From the IMG/VR virus record IMGVR_UViG_3300034375_008262, positions 1-64,000 of that record: a stretch of 64,000 bases of DNA; one strand, given 5' to 3'. A model generated the notes under the pieces. That model did no database searches, was not told the origin of the DNA, and saw nothing but the letters and a program-made list of their open reading frames with translations. This DNA is from a virus. Both the position numbers and the translations under genes were made by a program. Positions 43,003-50,719 of the stretch are shown in pieces; positions within the stretch are counted from its first letter, which is position 1; each line of letters opens with the position of its first letter.

Positions 43003-46000
43003 TAGTAACTGCTTCCTCCGCTATTAGAACTACTACTTGTTGTAGTCACAACTGTTTCTGATGAACTAGATACCGCTTGACTTGTATCGTTAACAGATGT
43101 TACAATTGCTCCACTTGCTTTTAGGCGTTCTGCTGTAATTGCTGTAATTATTTCAACATTATCTACTGTTGCACCACTTATAAATATTTCATCATTTTCA
43201 GACTTTACTTCAAATAAACTTCCAAAGCTATCTGTAGCACTGTTTGGAACTAAAACAATACTGTGTAAATCAGGTGCTAACGACTGCATAATATATGCAC
43301 TAAGCTCACTCCAGTAAAATGTTTCTCCAAAATTCCAATTTTCTAAAGCAAAAAATTCTTCTATTGCTTCGATAATTTTACTTTTTACATCTTGATCGTT
43401 AACTACTCTGTCTGTGTTTTTTACAACTTTTAAAGTTGCTTGCAGACTTGGAGTTGCTTTTGAACCAAACAAAACTTTAAACTTTACTGGATGATAAACA
43501 ATTTCATCACTTATACTTTTTATTTTGTTTATTTCGCCGCCATAAGTTCTAAATAACTGATCACTACTCATTGGTAATGGCTCGGCAGCAAATGCTCCAG
43601 CAAGATACTGTCTATAACTTGTATCATATTGTTTTGTTAACAAATATGTATCCATTATATTGCTACTACTTGGATCAATTCTATTGTTTTCATCGCTTGC
43701 ATGTAAATATTGAAATTTCAATCCTGCTCTACCCAAGTAACCTTTATAGTTAAAAATCAATTGTCTTGTTCTTGCTGTGCTGTTGACCTTGTAAAAAACG
43801 TTTGTTGAAGACACATAAAAAATAGGATCTCCTGGTGTTGTAACTGTTGCTTCTACTTCACTTGTTACTACTCTAATGTTTTCTGCGGCTGCATCTACAT
43901 AATAGTAAAACTCATTATCGTTTGTAGATTTTTTAACAAAAACATATTTAGATTGTGACGAATTATTGTTAGCAGTGATATCTTCAAATATTTGAGGATT
44001 GTCTACTACACCGTCGTCGTCATTATCAAAAAATACAACTTCAACTTTTTTACTGTTTACGTATCCAATACCGTCTCTGTATTCAGCACTTACTGCCCAA
44101 TCATAATCGACTGTGAACGGTGTTAATTGACCTGTGCTGGCAAGATTCTTGTTAATATTTAAAATGCTTATTTTGTCTCTTACAATTTCACCTGTTTTAC
44201 TATCGTAAATCTTTTTAGTAGAATCATAAAAGAATCTTACTTCCTTGTCGCTTTCAAACACATATCGTAATGTCCTCGATGTGATTGTGTATTCAACTCC
44301 GTTGGTTTCAAATAAAACAAGCCAACTTCTATCTAAATTTTGCTGTGTAATGTCACCAGTTAACCCACTACTCCATTCTTGAGTAGTATTAACATTTTCT
44401 TGTGTCACTACTGCCCAACGTCTTGTGCTTGTGTTGTATCTTAGCGCAACAGTTCTGTATGCAAATATTTGATCTACTAAAACACTTTTTACATCATCAA
44501 TTAAATCTCTAACAAACTTTGGTTTGATTTTATTTAAAATTGCTCCTGTAGGAATAATATCATTAAATGTAATACCACCTAGACCTGATGCAGACAGTTC
44601 ATTACCGCCGTTATTCACAGCAACTACTTTTACCCATTTGTAACTACTAGATCCTGCGTGATCTGCTGCTCCTAACATCAATGTTCCATCAGGCATAAAA
44701 TGCTGGCCTGTTGGCGCAGTAAATTTGACCAACGCTCCTGGTTCTAAATATCTAAATACACCTTCTGTAAAGCTGGAAACAGTATACTTGAATGCTGATG
44801 TATCGCTTGCATTTGAACTATCAACAATAAATCCAGTGCTTCTATTTGTATCCTTTGTAGTTTGTTGCCAAACTACGCTTAAATCACTATAATCTTGATC
44901 TGTAAACTTATCATAATAATAATTGCGCAAATTGTTATCTTCGAGTAGATTAGTAACAGTGTTGTTTATTACACCTTCAATATCAGTTTTTGTAACAAAA
45001 CTAAAATTTGTTTTTTCTGTTTTATAATCTTTGTAAATAACTCCGTCGGTTCCAAACATATTTGTAGTGCTGTATTTTCCTGTGCTATCTCTTAAATCAT
45101 AATATCTATTAATACCACTGCTGGTTCTGTTTACTGCTTTTGCTTTGATAATATCTTGACTTACACCCAACGGACCTAGGTTATAATCCTCACCTGTGAT
45201 TAATCTGTTTTGAGTGTAGTATGTGCTAGGTGCATTGTCACGTATACTATCTGTTGATTCTGTGCTTGCGCCATTGGTAACTGGTTGCTTTAGGCTGCAA
45301 ACTATTGATAAAGTTTCGTTGCGTCCAATACCAGAAGTATATGGAATACTGACTTTGATATTTTGTATATTATTTGCAAAAATAGTATAATCTAAATTTG
45401 CACTTGTTCTATAGTAAGCTCTAAAATTGCCTTTAGGTAAATTACCAAAAACACCATCGCTAAAAATTAAACTAATTCTATCATTTGTTCTAGTTAACAC
45501 ACTGAAAATATTTTTTATATTTTTTGCAATGCTATTATAAATTACATTATTACCTTCAACAGCATCAACTTTTGTCCAAGCAGTTTCCTCAACTCCTTGT
45601 GAATTTAAACTGTATAACCATACGTCACTGTTGTTTACATTTGTTGCATCTATTTCTACATTTTGATTAGGTGTGGGTAAACTTACCGAAAAGTCACCTC
45701 GTTGTAGTGTTCCTTGTCTAAAGTGTAGGAAAAATCCTGTGTTGGAACTACCTGCGCCTTGGCCGTTGTCTCTATATAACAAACTGAATTTGTTTCCTGT
45801 CAACGGCGCTTCTTCAATTATTTCACCATTGTCGATATCAGCACCAACAACTTCAAAATCTAAATTTGTGCCGTTAATAACTTTGTTAAAACTGAACACT
45901 GGAAATGCAGATTGTAAATTATTAAGTTTATATTTTTCTGTTGGAATACCATTGACAATGTCAGACTTACGAGGAGAACCAAACTGATTTTGATCAAGCA

Positions 46001-46490
46001 TTGCTGCATTCATAATTTTAATAAATTGTTCATACCAATTACTATTTGTTTGATCATTCCATTTTACAGACTTACCCGAAATGTTGGTTCCTGTTGTGTC
46101 AACAATATTTTCTGTTGTCGTCACGCTGTCTATTTTGAGTAATCCGTTGGCAGTTTGATTTCTTGTTACATTATAACTAATAAGTCTTGCTAATCTTAAA
46201 ACACTTTCTCTACGCTCTGCTAATTCAATAAAATTTTCTCTAGCATTTAGATCAACCCTAAAGCTAATATTTTGGCCAAGGAATGCAATTAAATCAATCA
46301 AAGATAGGTATTCAGAACTTTCAATATAATCATTAAAATCTTCTGGATAATTTTGTCTAATATAATTGATCATTGTTCTACGTAGATTGTCAAAATCATA
46401 GCTTTTGAAATCTGCGTATTTGAAACTTTGATAAATTTTTTGCCAATCTTCGGCTAATAATAATCGGTTTTGCCTATCTGTAGATGACAT
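43002..46490 (-). CDS. gp6: Baseplate wedge protein gp6
   Basis: 1162 residues. The first 130 residues (QKIYQSFKYADFKSYDFDNL, YIESSEYLSLIDLIAFLGQNI, RENFIELAERRESVLRLARL) match the conserved gp6/J-like baseplate N-terminus. The C-terminal part (FKVLFGSKATPSLQATLKVV, ALENWNFGETFYWSELSAYIMQ) matches the gp6 end. It is longer than T4 gp6 (660 residues), as in marine relatives. gp6 dimers form the ring that holds the wedges together and moves on contraction. AAGGA lies six to seven bases before the ATG; the stop overlaps the giant gene's start. It is preceded by a late promoter. Confidence 0.93.
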   Translation of the reverse strand: MSSTDRQNRLLLAEDWQKIYQSFKYADFKSYDFDNLRRTMINYIRQNYPEDFNDYIESSEYLSLIDLIAFLGQNISFRVDLNARENFIELAERRESVLRLARLISYNVTRNQTANGLLKIDSVTTTENIVDTTGTNISGKSVKWNDQTNSNWYEQFIKIMNAAMLDQNQFGSPRKSDIVNGIPTEKYKLNNLQSAFPVFSFNKVINGTNLDFEVVGADIDNGEIIEEAPLTGNKFSLLYRDNGQGAGSSNTGFFLHFRQGTLQRGDFSVSLPTPNQNVEIDATNVNNSDVWLYSLNSQGVEETAWTKVDAVEGNNVIYNSIAKNIKNIFSVLTRTNDRISLIFSDGVFGNLPKGNFRAYYRTSANLDYTIFANNIQNIKVSIPYTSGIGRNETLSIVCSLKQPVTNGASTESTDSIRDNAPSTYYTQNRLITGEDYNLGPLGVSQDIIKAKAVNRTSSGINRYYDLRDSTGKYSTTNMFGTDGVIYKDYKTEKTNFSFVTKTDIEGVINNTVTNLLEDNNLRNYYYDKFTDQDYSDLSVVWQQTTKDTNRSTGFIVDSSNASDTSAFKYTVSSFTEGVFRYLEPGALVKFTAPTGQHFMPDGTLMLGAADHAGSSSYKWVKVVAVNNGGNELSASGLGGITFNDIIPTGAILNKIKPKFVRDLIDDVKSVLVDQIFAYRTVALRYNTSTRRWAVVTQENVNTTQEWSSGLTGDITQQNLDRSWLVLFETNGVEYTITSRTLRYVFESDKEVRFFYDSTKKIYDSKTGEIVRDKISILNINKNLASTGQLTPFTVDYDWAVSAEYRDGIGYVNSKKVEVVFFDNDDDGVVDNPQIFEDITANNNSSQSKYVFVKKSTNDNEFYYYVDAAAENIRVVTSEVEATVTTPGDPIFYVSSTNVFYKVNSTARTRQLIFNYKGYLGRAGLKFQYLHASDENNRIDPSSSNIMDTYLLTKQYDTSYRQYLAGAFAAEPLPMSSDQLFRTYGGEINKIKSISDEIVYHPVKFKVLFGSKATPSLQATLKVVKNTDRVVNDQDVKSKIIEAIEEFFALENWNFGETFYWSELSAYIMQSLAPDLHSIVLVPNSATDSFGSLFEVKSENDEIFISGATVDNVEIITAITAERLKASGAIVTSVNDTSQAVSSSSETVVTTTSSSSNSGGSSY

Positions 46491-46513
46491 GTCTTTTTCC
46501 TTAGCTAATGTAA

Positions 46514-46521
46514 TATTTATG
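46514..46521 (-). promoter_or_regulatory. Late promoter-like CATAAATA
   Basis: Lies 23 bases before the gp6 ATG. A second element, TATAAATC, is 10-15 bases further upstream on the same strand and could also act. Confidence 0.62.
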
Positions 46522-46547
46522 AGATTTATAAACTACGCACATTAAAA

Positions 46548-46988
46548 CTAAAGCTGGTTTTCGTTATCAAAACGAAGTGTTAAACGTTCACTTATATTAT
46601 AATCTAAATAGGTCAAGTCTGCATAAACTTGAATACCTGATTCATACGCATCAACAATAATATTTTCGGCTTGCACTCTTGGATCATAATTCAATATTTG
46701 TGTTACATTATCCAATACAGCACGTTTTATTGGTTCAGTAAGAGGTTCAAATAAAACATCCCAAATTATACAACCAAATCTTGGATTTTCCAAACGCTCG
46801 CCTACTTTAATGTGAAAGTGATTTAAAATATCTTGCTTGATTAAATCTAAATTACGCAGTTGAAACGTTTTTTCGTTAGAAGAAACTGTGCTAAGTCCTT
46901 TATAACTTTTGTCAACCAAAACATTATTACTAGATTTAGGTGTTGTTATTTTTAAATTTTTATATAGATTCTTTTCTAACGTGCTCAT
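46548..46988 (-). CDS. gp25: Baseplate wedge protein gp25 (lysozyme-like fold)
   Basis: 146 residues, the normal gp25/gpW size. Diagnostic segments: FQLRNLDLIKQDILNHFHIKVGERLENPRFGC, then IIWDVLFEPLTEP and VTQILNYDPRV. gp25 joins gp6, gp53 and the sheath initiator at the inner baseplate and nucleates sheath assembly; it is a T4-type/contractile injection universal component. The ATG lies four bases after TAAATA with no room for a ribosome site, which predicts a leaderless mRNA (see findings). Its 5' end is 12 bases after the CHAP gene's stop. Confidence 0.94.
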   Translation of the reverse strand: MSTLEKNLYKNLKITTPKSSNNVLVDKSYKGLSTVSSNEKTFQLRNLDLIKQDILNHFHIKVGERLENPRFGCIIWDVLFEPLTEPIKRAVLDNVTQILNYDPRVQAENIIVDAYESGIQVYADLTYLDYNISERLTLRFDNENQL

Positions 46989-46992
46989 AATG

Positions 46993-47000
46993 TATTTAAC
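46993..47000 (-). promoter_or_regulatory. Late promoter-like GTTAAATA, leaderless type
   Basis: TAAATA ends four bases before the gp25 ATG. The 16-base stretch GGTTAAATACATTATG recurs before the DegT-like gene (4655-4670) on the other strand. Confidence 0.62.
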
Positions 47001-47804
47001 CTATCTTGTGCTTGTTTCGTATACACCAGTATCACTAGACGGCGGGCCGCTTGTATTTTGTTCTGACTGTATTGTTACCAGAGGTATATCAAACCCAGCT
47101 GGAATTTCCCAGTTTCTTCTAATTTGATTTAAGTATAATCCTGTGGTTTCTCTATTTACAATTCTAAAATTCGATAATGGATTTTTACCATTGCTTTGAT
47201 TACCTCCAAACATTCTAATTCTGTTTGCAGCAGGATCAATACTATGCACAAACCCAACATGTCCATAACGTGATTCTTCTTTACGTGTAAGTACAACCAA
47301 ATCGTATTTTCTAATTTTTGTAAAATCTCGCCAATCTACTGATTTTCCATATCGTAAATAACTTTGGCTACCCATACCAGGAACAATATGTTCTAATCCA
47401 CATTTCCACAATACCCAGGTCACAAATGCTGCACACCATGGATTTGTTTTTGGTCCATCAACACTCATTCTGCCGCCGCCAGCAACTTCCCATGCTTCAG
47501 CAATATTTGGATTAGGAGGATTTCCTCTTTCTTTCCAATCTTGACTAGGAAACGCTTCTAATATTTGTTGCAAACTTGCAAATGCTGTGCCAGCAGGTGG
47601 CGGATTTTCTGGAGGTTGTACAGGTTGATAATTACCGCCAATATTAGGATCAAAATCTCCCACTCCTGTAAGAGCATCTGGTGGAGTGAAAACACTACTT
47701 TGTGTATTATCATCAAAAGGTAAAAAATATCTATCAATTTCGCCAGCTTCTAATGCTCTTGACGGAGACGGAACTGGATTACCTGGTATAACTATTTGAC
47801 ACAT
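47001..47804 (-). CDS. CHAP-type peptidoglycan amidase/endopeptidase
   Basis: 267 residues. The first 75 residues are Pro/Asp-rich and probably flexible. The catalytic domain (about 75-210) has NPWCAAFVTWVL with Cys124, YGHVGFVHSID with His182, and FGGNQSN with Asn202: the Cys-His-Asn set of the CHAP/NlpC-P60 group, closest to the TIGR02594-type family. Such enzymes cut peptide bonds of peptidoglycan. Placement between the gp5-like spike and gp25, within the baseplate operon, suggests a virion-associated enzyme for cell entry rather than lysis. The last 35 residues are Ser/Thr-rich. The start overlaps the spike gene's stop (TAATG). Confidence 0.85.
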   Translation of the reverse strand: MCQIVIPGNPVPSPSRALEAGEIDRYFLPFDDNTQSSVFTPPDALTGVGDFDPNIGGNYQPVQPPENPPPAGTAFASLQQILEAFPSQDWKERGNPPNPNIAEAWEVAGGGRMSVDGPKTNPWCAAFVTWVLWKCGLEHIVPGMGSQSYLRYGKSVDWRDFTKIRKYDLVVLTRKEESRYGHVGFVHSIDPAANRIRMFGGNQSNGKNPLSNFRIVNRETTGLYLNQIRRNWEIPAGFDIPLVTIQSEQNTSGPPSSDTGVYETSTR

Positions 47805-50719
47805 TATCCGTATACTCCTGTGTTTGGAACAGTGGCTTGTCCCAACTGTATATATTCATCAATGCTAGTGCCGTAAGCGTCTGTTCCTACCGCAGTTTCG
47901 TTGCGCCATTTTCTAACATCGTTGGGTCCTTTTAGATGCGCACCCATCAACAATCCAGCTATTAACTGTTTAGTGTCGCCTTCTCTAATACTACCATTAG
48001 CTTTGAGATATCTTACATTTGCATTAGTGTAAAGTATCATGCCTTTTTCTTGGCAATCTCCTTTGTTTGCCAACCAATCGTCGACATTATTTACTCCGTC
48101 TTTTCCTGTCCAATTATCTGGATTAAGTCTTAGTCTTGGACTGCCGCCTTGGACGCTTTTTCTAATGTAGCCGCCTTCTTTAAGTGCATAGCCACCAAAC
48201 TGATATTTTCCTGCAAAACCAATGCTATTTGTGCAATTATAACGCAAACCGCTTTCTCTAAAGCCAATAGCATTAAGATAAGCAAGAGTTTCTGCCTCTG
48301 TGAATCCAGTTATTAAGCCTGCCGGAGGAGCCGACAATGGTCCATCGCTAGGACCATTGCATCCATATTGCGTGCCTGTTGTTCCAGCTGGCGGATAATC
48401 TTGTTGGAGTTGCGCTACTGCCACATCGGTTGTTGCTTCAGCTACAGCTTGTGTGCCTCCAGATACTTCAACAGATCCGCCTGCTGCTGAAGCAATTGTA
48501 GAACCTACTGTAGCACTACCAAAGTATCTTGATGTTGATCTATATTTGTCTGCAATTTCTTGTGCAGCGTCAGGTGTAATTAATGTTGGATCAGTTGTAT
48601 CATACACTGGATTTTCAACTATAGCACCATTTGCTAATGCTGCATCATTAACAGCTCTTGCAAGTGTTTTCAAATCATTTTCAATAGGATGACCAAATGG
48701 AGGATTTATATTTGGTGAAACAATTACAACTTTGTATCCTAATGCATTCAAATCAACAATAATTTTTCTAACGTTAACTTTTGCTTTCTCAGGATCGCCT
48801 ATGTCTTCTATACCTACAGCTACTACTGCAAATTGCCCTGCAGATGCATTTGGAAATGCAGCAGCATCTCTGTTTGATTTTTTATTAATATCATCATCTT
48901 TTACTGCACTCGAAACAGGTGTCACACTTCCGGCACCGACTGCTGCAAAAGTATCAGGCAATGTTGAACTCAAATGACTATTAACTTGCTGTGTTCCTGC
49001 TCTAGTTTTTTCAACTGTATAGGCTGCTGGATTTAAGTTTTCATGCTGTGGCCACGGTTCATGCTCAGGCACTCGTGCTGCAACTGCTGCCCTTACAGGT
49101 GCATTTGGCAAAAACGGATTAGGAGCAGGTGGCAATGTAGCTTCACGAGATTCTATAGCAGTGTCAGCAGGATAACTACTACTATTCAAATGTATTTCAG
49201 TAGCAGTTGTTTGAATGTTGGCGCCATCTGCTTGTAAACTCATCAATGCTTGTGAATATAATTTAGTTGCACCTGTGCTGTAAAGTTCTAATGTATTTGC
49301 AGAAGTTATATATGTTTGCAGTTCGCTACTAAAATGATTTTGACCATCTACTTGATGATAACTGCTACCTAGTGCTTTCATGTGATAATCACCGTCAGTA
49401 GTAATTTTTACAAATTCGCAACCTTCAATGCCTACGCTTTCTGCACTACCAACTGCCAAATGTTGCTGGCTAATTACATTGAGAGTGCCTTTACTGGTTA
49501 AACTAATGTTATCATTACCATAAAGTCCAATGCCGTCGTGGCCTGTCAAACTAATGTTTGCTCCAGCATTTACTGCTACTTCTTGCTGTGCCGAAATGCC
49601 AACGCTATTTCCAGCATCGATTGCAATATCTTTGCCTGCACTGATATTCATGTTTTCGTTTGCAGTTAGATTTATGTCTCTATCGGCTGTAAAGTTTAAA
49701 TCGTTTTCACTGTGAATACTAACACTATCTTGAGCGTATACATCAATTTTGCCGTTGCTAGACATTTCTATCCAGCTAGTCCCTTTACTATTACTAATAT
49801 AAATTAAATCTTCTGTATTGTGTAAAAGTATCTGATGACCTGTGCGTGTTCTAATTCTAAACAATTCATTTGCAGGTCTAGTTACATCACCTGTGTCCTC
49901 TGTGTTTTCAATGTCTGCATATTCAAAAGGTGTAGATTCCGGATTCCCTTTGCGTAAAAATTTGTCATCACCGTCGTCCATAACAATACTGTGTCCACCA
50001 AGTCGTGATTTATAAAATTCGATTTCGCCTTTACCGTGTTGATAGGTTGGAGCATTTTGTCTTTTATCAAAAGGCCCTGGAGTGTTCATACCGAACACTG
50101 TGCTCGGTAGTTCCCTTCTTGCACTGCTTGTGGTAAGTCCTCTTACATCGTCTGTGATTAATCCTGCTCTAGTTAAAACATTTACAAAATCTGTATTAAC
50201 AGGTTTTAAAAATTTTGTAGGTTGATTTTCGCCATCTGGAGAAGTCAATGCTTTATTGTATTCTCCTACAGGCAATTTTTGACCAAGTTCGTTTATGTAA
50301 GTAGAAGTTCTGCCATCAGGAATTGTAAAGTTTGTAAACGTATCTTGTATACATGCAATCCAATAGCCAAAATCTTTTCTTCCTTCCACAAGTAATACAA
50401 TAACTTTTGTGCCAACATCAGGAGGCACAGCCCAAAAACCGTAACTTTGTTGTGTGTCTGCATATGTGTTATTTGCACCTACTTGATGCAAAGGCGTTTG
50501 TCCAGAAAAAGGACTTGCATACAAACACTGTATACTTTGTCCTGTATCATCCCAATCATTACCGTTTGAATTTGCTTTTAACAAATTAACTTTTAAACCA
50601 CCCATAAAAGTTTGGTCTAAATGTCCTATTACTCTTCCAATATATATGCCTGGATCAAAAGTAACGGTGTTATCGCTTTTCCTAGTAAATTCAGTTCTTA
50701 TATTACGTGGTTCTGGCAT
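47804..50719 (-). CDS. gp5: gp5-like baseplate spike with C-terminal muralytic domain
   Basis: 971 residues. In order: an OB-fold of the gp5 type (about 20-140; PGIYIGRVIGHLDQTFMGG, WAVPPDVGTKVIVLL); a gap; a triple-stranded beta-helix of short 8-residue repeats (about 320-520; DVYAQDSVSIHSENDLNF, NMNISAGKDIAIDAGNSVG); a Pro-rich linker; an alpha/beta domain near 625-725 (FAVVAVGIEDIGDPEKAK, YKVVIVSPNINPPFG), SGNH-like but without clear catalytic residues; and a C-terminal lysozyme/transglycosylase-like domain near 805-960 (FRESGLRYNC, FAGKYQFGGYALKEGG). T4 gp5 has its lysozyme between OB-fold and helix; here the muralytic part is at the end. It punctures the outer membrane. The stop codon of the hub gene overlaps its ATG. 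Confidence 0.87.
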   Translation of the reverse strand: MPEPRNIRTEFTRKSDNTVTFDPGIYIGRVIGHLDQTFMGGLKVNLLKANSNGNDWDDTGQSIQCLYASPFSGQTPLHQVGANNTYADTQQSYGFWAVPPDVGTKVIVLLVEGRKDFGYWIACIQDTFTNFTIPDGRTSTYINELGQKLPVGEYNKALTSPDGENQPTKFLKPVNTDFVNVLTRAGLITDDVRGLTTSSARRELPSTVFGMNTPGPFDKRQNAPTYQHGKGEIEFYKSRLGGHSIVMDDGDDKFLRKGNPESTPFEYADIENTEDTGDVTRPANELFRIRTRTGHQILLHNTEDLIYISNSKGTSWIEMSSNGKIDVYAQDSVSIHSENDLNFTADRDINLTANENMNISAGKDIAIDAGNSVGISAQQEVAVNAGANISLTGHDGIGLYGNDNISLTSKGTLNVISQQHLAVGSAESVGIEGCEFVKITTDGDYHMKALGSSYHQVDGQNHFSSELQTYITSANTLELYSTGATKLYSQALMSLQADGANIQTTATEIHLNSSSYPADTAIESREATLPPAPNPFLPNAPVRAAVAARVPEHEPWPQHENLNPAAYTVEKTRAGTQQVNSHLSSTLPDTFAAVGAGSVTPVSSAVKDDDINKKSNRDAAAFPNASAGQFAVVAVGIEDIGDPEKAKVNVRKIIVDLNALGYKVVIVSPNINPPFGHPIENDLKTLARAVNDAALANGAIVENPVYDTTDPTLITPDAAQEIADKYRSTSRYFGSATVGSTIASAAGGSVEVSGGTQAVAEATTDVAVAQLQQDYPPAGTTGTQYGCNGPSDGPLSAPPAGLITGFTEAETLAYLNAIGFRESGLRYNCTNSIGFAGKYQFGGYALKEGGYIRKSVQGGSPRLRLNPDNWTGKDGVNNVDDWLANKGDCQEKGMILYTNANVRYLKANGSIREGDTKQLIAGLLMGAHLKGPNDVRKWRNETAVGTDAYGTSIDEYIQLGQATVPNTGVYG

